30,728 bases of DNA. Origin: JBDRNE01 sp043812935 (GTDB taxonomy: Bacteria > Omnitrophota > Gorgyraeia > Tantalellales > Tantalellaceae). Numbering within the stretch: position 1 is the stretch's first letter; each line of letters opens with the position of its first letter. Of the stretch, positions 1 to 6,977 are shown one piece after another. Where the stretch lies: the NCBI GenBank assembly GCA_043812935.1, contig JBDRLO010000011.1, positions 1 through 30,728 of the forward strand, written 5' to 3'. The notes beneath the pieces were generated by a model. It saw only the letters and a program-made list of their open reading frames with translations. It made no database searches and was not told where the DNA came from. Both the position numbers and the translations under genes were made by a program.

Positions 1-20
1 ACAACAGCAATGATCGTTAT

Positions 21-127
21 TAAATAGGGACAGCTACCATTTTTTAGGAGTATAAATATTTTGCGTGAAAAGGATTGTAACATTCTAATTTTTTATTTGC
101 CTAAAAAATGGTAGCTGTCCCTATTTA
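21..127. repeat. MITE-like inverted repeat, 28-bp perfect arms
   Basis: Positions 21-48 and 100-127 are perfect reverse complements of each other (28 bp), separated by an AT-rich 51-base centre. The arms contain the words 'agggacagctaccat' and 'atggtagctgtccct'. No coding potential is visible inside. The form (about 107 bp, perfect arms, no gene) fits a miniature element or a repeat mobilised by a Y1 (REP-associated) transposase; that assignment is inference from the arm sequence style. The right arm ends 13 bases before the start codon of the DUF6485 gene, so it may affect that gene's leader. Confidence 0.75.
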
Positions 128-140
128 AAAGGAGAAGAAC

Positions 141-341
141 ATGGCGGAATGTAAAATACAGACAAATAAAAAGATATGTAATTGTAGTTATGAACCTTGT
201 GCTAGAAAAGGGTTATGTTGTGATTGCCTGCATTACCATAGAAAAAACGGCCAGCTTCCTGCCTGTTATTTCCCTGATGATGTTGAGAAAACATATGACC
301 GCAGTATTGAGAATTTTATCAGAATATACCAAAATAAATAG
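141..341 (+). CDS. DUF6485 family small cysteine-rich protein
   Basis: This 66-residue protein is rich in cysteine: C4, C13, C15, C20, C26, C27, C29 and C42, grouped as CNCxxxxCxxxxxCCxC in the first half. That pattern and the 'ELPACYF'-like segment (here QLPACYFPDD) followed by 'TYDRSIENF' match what I know as DUF6485, small proteins of unknown function in anaerobic bacteria. The cysteines suggest binding of a metal or Fe-S cluster, which is inference. The start has a good ribosome site (AAGGAGAAG, about 5 bases before ATG). It is a single gene between a MITE-like repeat and a REP-like hairpin. No partner is obvious; the downstream neighbour is a transposon on the other strand. Confidence 0.8.
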   Translation: MAECKIQTNKKICNCSYEPCARKGLCCDCLHYHRKNGQLPACYFPDDVEKTYDRSIENFIRIYQNK

Positions 342-397
342 GTTTTGACTCGTTGTATAACGATATGAAAATTTTTGGATAACGTTCTTTTGTTTTG

Positions 398-478
398 TCC
401 CGGAACCCTGTATCGAACCTGCCTGTCCTGAGCTTGTCGAAGGGGGTACAGGGTTCCGGGATCTGTTATGTTAATTGT
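398..478. repeat. REP-like palindrome with conserved 3' tail
   Basis: A 15-bp perfect stem is formed by 398-412 (tcccggaaccctgta) and 447-461. The loop includes 'gagcttgtcgaag', a word common in dispersed bacterial repeats. From 455 to 478 the sequence is identical over 24 bases to 30117-30140, at the far end of the window, where it also follows a 'cccggaat' repeat. It is therefore a dispersed, REP-like unit. The IS110-type element begins inside or directly after this shared tail, in keeping with the known liking of many IS110/IS1111 elements for REP targets. Confidence 0.7.
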
Positions 479-480
479 CA

Positions 481-720
481 CGATAAAAGTATAAATGAAG
501 TTTTACATTTTGCTCTTTCTCATATGTTAGTATAGCTGGAATATTATACAGACACAGTACTATCTGTTATTCGTGGCATTCATTGCTTGCATGAATCTCA
601 CTTAGTGATATTTCGTCTTGGCGGTCTTTGAGTCTCTATCTAAAAACGCATATTAACTGCTGATCCCGGATCGAGTCGTCTCAATTAGGCCCGTATCTGT
701 GAATGTAATATCCATATCCA
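481..720 (-). ncRNA. Candidate bridge/seek RNA region of the IS110-type element
   Basis: This 240-base stretch lies between the transposase stop codon and the element end and has no gene. On the strand of the transposase it carries 'tccgggatc' (670 to 662), equal to flank bases 455-463, and 'ataacagat' (570 to 562), complementary to 461-469. The two matches overlap at the IS/flank junction and have opposite polarity, as expected for target and donor guides of IS110 bridge RNAs. Hairpins are visible, for example attcat/atgaat at 578-583 and 591-596, and acaga/tctgt at 548-552 and 563-567. IS1111-type elements are known to encode this RNA downstream of the transposase. RNA ends and structure are not determined here. 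Confidence 0.45.
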
Positions 721-1791
721 TTAATGAATAACTACGTATTCTTTTTTGTTTTTTAACACCGCATATATCCTTGCTGTTAATTTACGCGCCACAGCTACAA
801 TTGCTTTCTTGGCGGCTGATTGCTTTGGGTTACGGCTTTTTATGCGATCATAAAATTGCCGAAGCTCTTTGTCATATCGGATAGCTATCCATGCAGCTTC
901 AATAAGTAAAGATCGACCTATGGCAGTACCTGCGTGAGAGATGGAACCTTTGTATATTTTATCACCCGTAGAATTTTCTTTAGGAGTAAGGCCAAAAAAA
1001 CTACCAAGTTCTCGTGGTGAACGCAATAAAGAAGGATCTCCTATTTTAGCAAGAATATAGGATGCTGTGCGAATTCCAACGCCCGGTATAGAGATAAGGT
1101 AGTTTATGTATTCTTTGATTTCATTACATTGATAACAAAACTGTTTTATGGCCCGTAAAGATTTTGCCAAATGAAGTCGAGCATACGTAAGATCATCCAA
1201 TAATGCGTCAAGACGGGATCTAGCAGCAACAGAACATGGACATTGTTTAAGTTCAAGTAAAAATTGTCTGGTCCAACGGGTATTTGAAAAAACGAAGGTT
1301 TTATGTAAACTCTCAAAAAGAAGTAATGCCTTTATTCGTTGTTTTGAAATAGATTGAATTTGAGAATAGTTATCATAAATACGAACAAGATGACGAAGTT
1401 CCCTGAAAACTTGAGAGGGCACCCGAATAGGATTAACGTTACCAGTTTTTATGGTCTGGGCAATAAGTTTAGAGTCAATACGATTATTTTTAACCATGGC
1501 ATTAGCAGGTTTTGCGATAGCATTCGGGGAAACAACCCAGCAGGAGATATTGTTAAATTCAAGAGTATCGAATAATTCAAAACCGGTACCGCCTGCTTCG
1601 AAGGCACACAAAACACGATTAGTTGGAAAATGTTTTTGAATATATTGTACTAACATTTGAGAGTCTGCGGGTATTTTTTTTGATTTTTGTATGTTTTTAT
1701 GGTCTGCGACAGTAAAAGCATAACTTTTAGAGTCAACATCAATGCCCATAAATGTATCGTAATTTTGTAAATTGTAATTGGTTTTTTTCAT
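721..1791 (-). CDS. IS110/IS1111 family transposase (DEDD recombinase)
   Basis: The 356-residue protein has the two domains of IS110 transposases. The N-terminal RuvC-like DEDD domain shows MGIDVDSKSY (D18), CAFEAGGTG (E65) and KNNRIDSKLIAQ (D106). The C-terminal domain (roughly residues 235-320) shows ISIPGVGIRTASYILAKIGD, a helix-hairpin-helix-like start, then FGLTPKENSTG and GRSLLIEAAW; the serine of NSTG is the likely nucleophile region. Length is normal for the family. An oddity is N103, where most relatives have the third acidic residue (KTDxxDA type), so this copy may be weakened or belong to a variant group. The start ATG at 1791 is preceded by AGGAGG on the minus strand (within 1797-1803), an excellent ribosome site. 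It sits just upstream of, and divergent from, mnmG. Confidence 0.93.
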   Translation of the reverse strand: MKKTNYNLQNYDTFMGIDVDSKSYAFTVADHKNIQKSKKIPADSQMLVQYIQKHFPTNRVLCAFEAGGTGFELFDTLEFNNISCWVVSPNAIAKPANAMVKNNRIDSKLIAQTIKTGNVNPIRVPSQVFRELRHLVRIYDNYSQIQSISKQRIKALLLFESLHKTFVFSNTRWTRQFLLELKQCPCSVAARSRLDALLDDLTYARLHLAKSLRAIKQFCYQCNEIKEYINYLISIPGVGIRTASYILAKIGDPSLLRSPRELGSFFGLTPKENSTGDKIYKGSISHAGTAIGRSLLIEAAWIAIRYDKELRQFYDRIKSRNPKQSAAKKAIVAVARKLTARIYAVLKNKKEYVVIH

Positions 1792-1883
1792 GATTAGCCT
1801 CCTTTGTTTGGGTTACTATTAGAGTACCATATTTCAAGCTAATCATGACAATTAAACATATCATCTAATATAGGAAATAAAAC

Positions 1884-3740
1884 ATGAAAAAATATGATTG
1901 TATAGTAGTAGGCGGGGGACACGCCGGATGCGAGGCGGCTCTTTCTGCGAGCCGTATGGGTGTGCATACTCTTTTTATTACTTTTCAAAAAGACAAGATC
2001 GGATATACTTCATGTAATCCGTCCATAGGCGGAGTTGGCAAGGGCCAGCTTGTCAAAGAGATAGACGCTTTAGGCGGAGAAATGGCAAAAGCCGCTGATG
2101 CGAGTTTGATACAGTTTCGTATGCTGAATTCCTCTAAAGGTTATGCTGCAAGGTCTTCTCGGGCTCAAATTGACCGGAAACTTTATAACGAATATATACT
2201 GAAAGCTGTATTACAGCAAAAAAATCTTGATATTCTTGAAGCTGAAGCTGCAGAAGTTTTAGTGGAAAGAAGTGTTTGTAATGGGATACGAACGTCTTGC
2301 GGCCGGGAAGTTAAAGCGTCTAATGTGGTACTTACACCGGGTACGTTTATGAACGGCACAATACATATCGGATTAGAGCACACTTCAGGCGGGCGTATTG
2401 ACGAAAAAGCTTCGAAAGGGTTGGCAGAGAATCTTTCAGCGTTGGGTTTCAGGGTAGGAACTCTTAAAACCGGCACGCCTGCACGGCTGGCTGGTAAGAC
2501 TATTGACTTTTCGGTTATGGAAGAACAATTTGGTGATGAACAAATTGTTCCGTTATCTTTTTCTACCAAAAAAATAATGCTTTCGCAAAGGCCGTGTTAT
2601 CTTACTCGGACAAATGAAAAAACTCATCAGATAATCCGTAAAGCCTTAGATCGCTCGCCGCTTTATACAGGCAAAATTAAATCAACAGGTGTAAGATATT
2701 GTCCGTCAATCGAGGATAAAATAATCAGGTTTCCGCAGAGAGACTCTCATTTGATTTTTATTGAACCAGAAGGTCTGGATTCAGACGAATATTATCCGAA
2801 CGGGATATCAACAAGTTTACCTTTGGATGTTCAGGAAGAGATGCTTCATAGTATAAAAGGTTTAGAGAATGTTAAGATTAATAAGCCTGCGTATGGGATT
2901 GAGTACAGTTTTGTTGATCCTTTGCAGTTAAAAGCTTCGCTGGAAACCAAAATAGTAAGTGGTCTTTTCCTTGCCGGGCAAATAAACGGTACTACAGGTT
3001 ATGAAGAAGCCGCGGCTCTTGGGCTTATGGCCGGCATAAACGTGGCTTGTAAGGTGAAAAAGAAAAATCCCGTTATTTTAGACAGGTCAGAGGCTTACAT
3101 AGGAGTTCTCATAGATGATCTTGTGACTAAAGGTACAAAAGAACCATACAGAATGTTTACTTCGCGTGCTGAATATAGAATTATGATTCGGGAAGACAAT
3201 GCTGATGAACGGCTTAGACATATAGGTTATGAAGCCGGGCTTGTAGATAAAGAAATGCTTGAACAGGTTAAACAAAAACAGGAAAAAGTTGAAAAAGAAA
3301 AAGCGCGGTTAAGCAGAATAATGGTTCTGCCCGGAAGCGCAGTTGATACTGTTTTGGAAAGTAAAAATGAAACGCCTTTATCCGGAAAAATATCGCTATT
3401 AGAACTATTGAAAAGGCCGGGAATTTTGTATGAGGATATAATCGGAATTGAAGGTAATACTTCGGAATTGTCGTATTACGAAAAGGTAAAGATAGAAGTT
3501 GATATTAAGTATTCCGGATATGTGACACGGGAACTCGGTAAAATTGAGAAATTTAAAGACCTGGAAAAAATACGTATTCCTGCAAATTTTAATTACACTG
3601 ATATTTCGGGATTATCAAATGAAATAAAAGAAAAGCTTTCGGAGCTCAAGCCCCATTCTTTAGGCCAGGCTTCCAGAATATCCGGTGTAACTCCGGCAGC
3701 AATATCAATTCTTATGGTAAAATTAAAGCGTAACACGTAA
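1884..3740 (+). CDS. mnmG: tRNA uridine-5-carboxymethylaminomethyl modification enzyme MnmG (GidA)
   Basis: MnmG is the FAD enzyme that, with the GTPase MnmE, installs the (carboxymethyl)aminomethyl group at C5 of wobble uridine 34 in several tRNAs. The 618-residue length is normal. The N-terminus has the FAD-binding GGGHAGCEAA motif (residues 9-18), then SCNPSIGGVGKGQLVKE and the conserved KGYAARSSRAQID. Mid-protein GTLKTGTPARL and GLFLAGQINGTTGYEEAAALG are family signatures, as is FTSRAEYR. The C-terminal helical tail (SYYEKVKIEVDIKYSGY) that contacts MnmE is present. The start ATG has a modest AGGA site. The 3' end runs into an A-type repeat that supplies its TAA. It is followed by a radical SAM gene likely to act in the same tRNA pathway. 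The upstream IS element probably changed its promoter. Confidence 0.97.
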   Translation: MKKYDCIVVGGGHAGCEAALSASRMGVHTLFITFQKDKIGYTSCNPSIGGVGKGQLVKEIDALGGEMAKAADASLIQFRMLNSSKGYAARSSRAQIDRKLYNEYILKAVLQQKNLDILEAEAAEVLVERSVCNGIRTSCGREVKASNVVLTPGTFMNGTIHIGLEHTSGGRIDEKASKGLAENLSALGFRVGTLKTGTPARLAGKTIDFSVMEEQFGDEQIVPLSFSTKKIMLSQRPCYLTRTNEKTHQIIRKALDRSPLYTGKIKSTGVRYCPSIEDKIIRFPQRDSHLIFIEPEGLDSDEYYPNGISTSLPLDVQEEMLHSIKGLENVKINKPAYGIEYSFVDPLQLKASLETKIVSGLFLAGQINGTTGYEEAAALGLMAGINVACKVKKKNPVILDRSEAYIGVLIDDLVTKGTKEPYRMFTSRAEYRIMIREDNADERLRHIGYEAGLVDKEMLEQVKQKQEKVEKEKARLSRIMVLPGSAVDTVLESKNETPLSGKISLLELLKRPGILYEDIIGIEGNTSELSYYEKVKIEVDIKYSGYVTRELGKIEKFKDLEKIRIPANFNYTDISGLSNEIKEKLSELKPHSLGQASRISGVTPAAISILMVKLKRNT

Positions 3741-3843
3741 TGAGCAACACGCTATACATGTTACGTAACAGGATACAGGTGACATGTTAAAAAAACAAAT
3801 GGCAAAACGTGTGACGTGACACGTGCAGCGTGCAACGCAAAAT
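3731..3843. repeat. Dispersed A-type repeat (ACGTG/TAACACG words)
   Basis: The stretch is dense in words such as taacacgtaa, gcaacacg, acatgttacgtaac, gtgacatgtt, gtgacgtgacacgtg and gcgtgcaacgca. Similar stretches occur near 4830, 6741, 14205, 18661, 21950 and 22371. The mnmG stop codon (TAA, 3738-3740) lies in its first copy and the following gene starts right at its right edge. No protein or RNA gene is seen in it. Confidence 0.65.
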
Positions 3844-4749
3844 ATGCATTACTATACTTTTAATCAATATTTAAAGAAACAGTTTGGGGCAAAGGTTCGG
3901 CGTATAAGTTTGAATGCCGGATTTAGCTGTCCGAATAAAGACGGTTCATTAAGTATTGATGGATGTATTTTTTGCAATGAAGCCGGGTTTAGCGTTTTTC
4001 CGGAAAAAGTAATGCCGTTAAAAGGGCAGATCGAAAAAACAATAACTGAAACTAAAAAAAAGTACGGGAATCAAAAGTTTATCGCGTATTTTCAGAATGC
4101 CGCAGGTACAAATGCTGCTGTGGAAGAATTAAAAACTGCATATGATAGTATAAAAGATTATCCTGAAATAGTAGGGCTTTCAATTTCTACAAGGCCGGAT
4201 TGTGTTAATGAAGAAAAACTCAGTTTAATAGCGGAATATACGGATAAATATGAAGTTTGGGTCGAGTATGGTTTTCAAACGATTCATAATAAAACATTGA
4301 AAGCAATAAACCGCGGACATACTTTTGAACAGGTTTTGGACGCAGTAAATAAAACTCATTCGCTCGGCATAAAAGTAGGTGTTCATATTATTTTAGGTCT
4401 TCCGGGCGAAACTTTGGATGACATGCTTGCAACAGCCCGGGTAATATCACAGCTTCCTGTTTCAGGAGTTAAAATACATGTTTTACATGTGTTAAAAAAC
4501 ACCAAACTGGAGGAACAGTATCATAAAGGGGATATTAAATTATTTTCACAGGAAGAATATGTTAAAACAGTGTGCAGTTTTTTAGAGTGTTTAAAAGAAG
4601 AATGTGTTATTTTAAGGATTGTATCAGATGCGAAAAAAGAATACCTTATTGCTCCGGAATGGATAAACAATAAACAGAATGTAATAAAAGAAATTGAAGA
4701 AGAGTTCGTGCGGCGAGGCACAAGGCAAGGATTTTTGTTAGCTGGTTAG
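3844..4749 (+). CDS. TIGR01212-family radical SAM protein (YhcC/YtqA-like, candidate MnmL)
   Basis: The protein begins MHYYTFNQYLKKQFGAKVRRISLNAGF, typical of the TIGR01212 family, and carries the Fe-S cysteines in SCPNKDG...GCIFCNEAGF (spacing longer than the plain CxxxCxxC, as usual for this family). Later motifs include SISTRPDC, WVEYGFQTIHNKTLKAINRGH and HIILGLPGET, all family marks. I chose ATG 3844 over the upstream in-frame GTG at 3823 because the seven extra residues come from the A-type repeat and homologues begin near here; no clear Shine-Dalgarno is visible. As I recall, B. subtilis YtqA of this family (MnmL) has been implicated in mnm5s2U formation, which fits its place directly after mnmG. 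The stop TAG is inside a composite repeat (LLAG end). Confidence 0.88.
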   Translation: MHYYTFNQYLKKQFGAKVRRISLNAGFSCPNKDGSLSIDGCIFCNEAGFSVFPEKVMPLKGQIEKTITETKKKYGNQKFIAYFQNAAGTNAAVEELKTAYDSIKDYPEIVGLSISTRPDCVNEEKLSLIAEYTDKYEVWVEYGFQTIHNKTLKAINRGHTFEQVLDAVNKTHSLGIKVGVHIILGLPGETLDDMLATARVISQLPVSGVKIHVLHVLKNTKLEEQYHKGDIKLFSQEEYVKTVCSFLECLKEECVILRIVSDAKKEYLIAPEWINNKQNVIKEIEEEFVRRGTRQGFLLAG

Positions 4750-4875
4750 TTGATGTAGGGACAGGCCCCTGTGCCTGTCCAGTACAACAAGACGAAATAA
4801 AAAATGTAGCGGCGCCTGTCCGTTATATTGATGTGCGTGTAACGTGCTACGTGTAACGCGTAATGTGTTTTGTGT
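4738..4875 (+). repeat. Composite dispersed repeat copy 1 (C-B-A order)
   Basis: The copy begins with 'ttagctggttag' (C module, holding the stop codon of the preceding gene). The B hairpin follows at 4758-4780 (GGACAGGC and GCCTGTCC arms around CCCTGT), then a partial second 'gcgcctgtccgttatattgatg' region and the A module (4832-4870, gtgtaacgtgctacgtgtaacgcg). It shares the order C-B-A with copies near 14171, 21818 and 26672, and lies in reverse at 6738. The extra CCTGTCC half at 4814-4821 suggests a second B unit lost most of its sequence. Confidence 0.75.
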
Positions 4876-4881
4876 TTTGAA

Positions 4882-4910
4882 TTAGGAGCAGAATGTGTTA
4901 TTATTATAAT
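4882..4910 (+). promoter_or_regulatory. Possible sigma70-type promoter for the glycine-zipper gene
   Basis: A perfect TATAAT lies at 4905-4910. Seventeen bases upstream is only a weak -35 match (TTAGGA, 4882-4887). The predicted start would be about 30 bases before the ATG at 4946. The AT-rich setting makes chance matches easy, so this is tentative. Confidence 0.3.
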
Positions 4911-4945
4911 ATTAAATTTTAGAGCTAAAATAGGGGGTATTGGAT

Positions 4946-5338
4946 ATGAAAATGCGGTTAGTAATATGTTTTATTTTGGTTTTTGGAATATTTGTTTTAA
5001 CAGCAGGTGATACTTTTGCTGCAAGGAAATCTTCATCAGATCTTTTAAAAGAAGGGCTTTTAGGGGCCGGTGCCGGAGCAGTCGGCGGAGCCGCATCCGG
5101 GGCAAAAGGTGGAAATGTCTGGAAAGGCGCGCTTGCCGGAGCCGGAGTTAGTATTATCGGAGGCGCTCTTCTTGATTCCTTAAGCGGTGAAAAAGTTGAT
5201 GATGTAAACAGTGTGGATTCTGTAAGCCCGAGAACAGCTTATTCTGACGGGTATGAAGCCGGCTATGGGAATGGATATAAAAAGGGTTATACAGATGGGT
5301 ATAAAGAAGCGCTTCAGGAGAGAAATACTAAATTTTAA
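4946..5338 (+). CDS. Secreted glycine-zipper protein with C-terminal GY repeats
   Basis: This is a small protein of about 130 residues with a clear signal peptide (MKMRLVICFILVFGIFVLTA, cut probably after TFA or FAA). A Gly/Ala-rich segment follows (GLLGAGAGAVGGAASGAKGG and GALAGAGVSIIGGALLD), of the glycine-zipper type seen in small outer-membrane or envelope proteins. The C-terminus has four close Tyr-Gly units (DGYEAGYGNGYKKGYTDGY) at a 4-residue period, likely a short extended or helical repeat. I took ATG 4946 because AGGGGG lies 8 bases before it; a TTG at 4940 is in frame but badly spaced. Function is unknown; an envelope role is inferred. It is a single gene, closed by the hairpin at 5367-5401. 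Confidence 0.85.
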   Translation: MKMRLVICFILVFGIFVLTAGDTFAARKSSSDLLKEGLLGAGAGAVGGAASGAKGGNVWKGALAGAGVSIIGGALLDSLSGEKVDDVNSVDSVSPRTAYSDGYEAGYGNGYKKGYTDGYKEALQERNTKF

Positions 5339-5366
5339 TCTAAGAACAATTTGAATTTAAGCATTT

Positions 5367-5401
5367 ACACAAACCCGGGTATATTTAACCCGGGTTTGTG
5401 T
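5367..5401 (+). terminator. Strong hairpin terminator after the glycine-zipper gene
   Basis: A perfect 14-bp stem (acacaaacccgggt at 5367-5380 and its complement at 5388-5401) closes a 7-base loop. It lies 29 bases after the stop codon. The following run (tctattaagtctatt) is only moderately T-rich, so termination on either strand is likely but not certain. Confidence 0.65.
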
Positions 5402-5424
5402 CTATTAAGTCTATTGCAGTATTA

Positions 5425-5453
5425 TTGAATAAACAAACATTTTGATGTATAGA
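5425..5453 (+). promoter_or_regulatory. Possible promoter of the RNA methyltransferase gene
   Basis: TTGAAT (5425-5430) and TATAGA (5448-5453) are 17 bases apart, each 4 of 6 to the sigma70 consensus. They lie between the hairpin at 5367-5401 and the gene start at 5487, where a new promoter is expected. A ribosome site GGGGGAG follows at about 5470. Confidence 0.35.
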
Positions 5454-5486
5454 CTATTTTGGGATGCAGGGGGAGTTTAAGATAAT

Positions 5487-6647
5487 ATGAAACATCAATT
5501 GACAACAGGTATATATGATTTGGCGTTTGGCGGAAAGGGCATAGGAAAAATTGATGGAAAAATTTGTTTCATAGACGGAGCTTTACCTGGCGAAGAGGTT
5601 GAAGTTAAGGTTATTAAAGATACTTCCCGTTATTTGGAAGGGAAAGCTGTTAAAATAATTACTGCTTCAGAAGATAGAGTTTCACCGGTTTGTTCGTATT
5701 ATGATGAATGCGGAGGACGCAGTTTACAGCATCTTTCTTATGAAAAAGAACTTTTTTATAAGAAAGAACAAATTACACAGTTAATAAGGCGGATTGCCGG
5801 GTGTAAAGAATTTTTATGTAAAAAAATAGAACGATCAGACAACTGTTATAATTATCGTTCAAGTGTTACTTTGCATAGTAACGGTGCGGGGTATGGTTAT
5901 TTTGCGTTAAAGAGTCATTCAATAATCAAAATAACAGAATGCCCGGTAGCAGATAAGGCAATAAATAATATATTGCCTGAACTGGAAAAATATGCGCAAA
6001 AGAAAAATGTTACATTGAAGGTGGACCATAATGGACGGGTATGGTCTTCAAATATTATGGGAGAAAAGTTTTTCATAGATAAATACCGCAATGTGAATAT
6101 GTATATGTCAACTAAAGCTTTTAGCCAGGCTAATAGATATGTTGCTGAGAAAATATCAGAAGTTTTGGAAGGCTGGATCGGTTTGGATAATGATGATGCT
6201 GTGTTTTTTGACTTATATTGCGGTACAGGTTTTTTTAGTTTTCTTTTAAAACAGAAATTTCTGCTGAAACTAGGGATTGATTCAAATCGAGTTGCTGTAG
6301 ATTGTGCCAAGCGGACAGTTGATATGTCTGGTGAAAAAAATATTAAATTTTATCATGGCAGCGTAGAGAAACTTTTTTTAAAGTTATATAAAAAAAACAA
6401 AAGTAAATCCAATGTATTATTTATTGACCCGCCGCGTATAGGGGTAAATACGGCTTTTTTAAAAGAAATTGAAGGTTTAAAAGACCTAAAAAGTATATAT
6501 TATCTTTCATGTGATCCTTCCTGTTTAGCGAGAGATATAAAAATTTTGATTCAGAACAAAAAATGGCATTTAGGCAGGGTGCTTCCGTTTGATATGTTTC
6601 CCCGGACAGGGCATATAGAGGTTTTGGCTGAATTTGTTAGGCCATAA
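5487..6647 (+). CDS. TrmA/RlmD-family RNA (uracil-5-)-methyltransferase
   Basis: The 386-residue protein has an N-terminal TRAM RNA-binding domain (residues 1-60, GKGIGKIDGKICFIDGALPGE), an Fe-S region, and a C-terminal SAM methyltransferase domain. The SAM motif is FFDLYCGTGFFSF. DPPR is present in LFIDPPRIG, the catalytic cysteine is in LSCDPSCLARD, and the end has FPRTGHIEVLAEF. These identify an m5U methyltransferase of rRNA (RlmD/RlmC type, U1939 or U747) or tRNA. An oddity is in the usual CxxxxxCGGC cluster: it reads C69-x5-C75-GG-R78, so one of the four Fe-S ligands is missing, although the later C152 (ECPV) is kept. A reduced or absent cluster is implied; some family members naturally lack it. 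It appears to be a one-gene unit. Confidence 0.93.
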   Translation: MKHQLTTGIYDLAFGGKGIGKIDGKICFIDGALPGEEVEVKVIKDTSRYLEGKAVKIITASEDRVSPVCSYYDECGGRSLQHLSYEKELFYKKEQITQLIRRIAGCKEFLCKKIERSDNCYNYRSSVTLHSNGAGYGYFALKSHSIIKITECPVADKAINNILPELEKYAQKKNVTLKVDHNGRVWSSNIMGEKFFIDKYRNVNMYMSTKAFSQANRYVAEKISEVLEGWIGLDNDDAVFFDLYCGTGFFSFLLKQKFLLKLGIDSNRVAVDCAKRTVDMSGEKNIKFYHGSVEKLFLKLYKKNKSKSNVLFIDPPRIGVNTAFLKEIEGLKDLKSIYYLSCDPSCLARDIKILIQNKKWHLGRVLPFDMFPRTGHIEVLAEFVRP

Positions 6648-6737
6648 TATTATGGAAAGGCTGGTAGCCTTTGGTAGTAAGTAATTTACGTGATTCTACT
6701 TGATGAATTAAAGTGTTTAATATATCATATATGGAAT

Positions 6738-6960
6738 ATGCGTAACACGTTACACGAGGTACGTTATATGTAGCACGCGCATTAATATAACGGACAGGCA
6801 CAGGGACCTGTCCCTACATCCACAAACAAACCAGCTAAACAAAATTCGACAAAATCGAATTTTGATCCTGCTTGTCCCGAGTGAAATCGAGGGAAGCAAA
6901 GTCGTGTAAGCGGCTGCGTCGCAGGACCGGTCAACCGGTTAACTGGTTAACCGGCTAACG
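6738..6960 (-). repeat. Composite dispersed repeat copy 2 (reverse orientation)
   Basis: Read on the minus strand, this has the same C-B-A order as the plus-strand copies. The C module is 6925-6960 (accggttaactggttaacc), the B hairpin 6792-6814, and the A module 6739-6778 (cgtaacacgttacacgagg). Between B and C lies about 85 bases with its own hairpin (aaaattcga 6841-6849, tcgaatttt 6855-6863) and the dispersed word 'cttgtcccgagtgaaatcg'. The segment next to B, 'ccagctaaacaaaat', matches in reverse the 'attttgtttagccgg' at 20418-20433. The 330-base gap 6648-6977 holds nothing else I can identify. The next gene's ribosome site (AAGGAG) lies just to its right. Confidence 0.75.
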
Positions 6961-6977
6961 AATAAGGAGCAGATAAT

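Larger units (their letters stand above)
471..1855 (-). mobile_element. IS110-family element, IS1111-type layout
   Basis: The element holds one DEDD transposase gene on the minus strand. Imperfect inverted repeats flank it: 471-484 (ttaattgtcacgat) and 1842-1855 (atcatgacaattaa), 13 of 14 matching. The transposase has a short 5' side (about 50 bases to the inverted repeat) and a long 3' side (about 240 bases). A long non-coding stretch downstream of the transposase and subterminal inverted repeats are features of the IS1111 subgroup. True ends probably lie a few bases outside the repeats; IS110 elements make no clear target duplication, so the exact borders are uncertain. The left side abuts a REP-like palindrome and the right side ends about 30 bases before mnmG, so insertion probably replaced the natural mnmG promoter region. 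Confidence 0.75.

Noticed and set aside
2183..2569. Long minus-strand open frame inside mnmG
   Set aside because: It is antisense to a strongly conserved gene, has no ribosome site and gives no recognisable protein.
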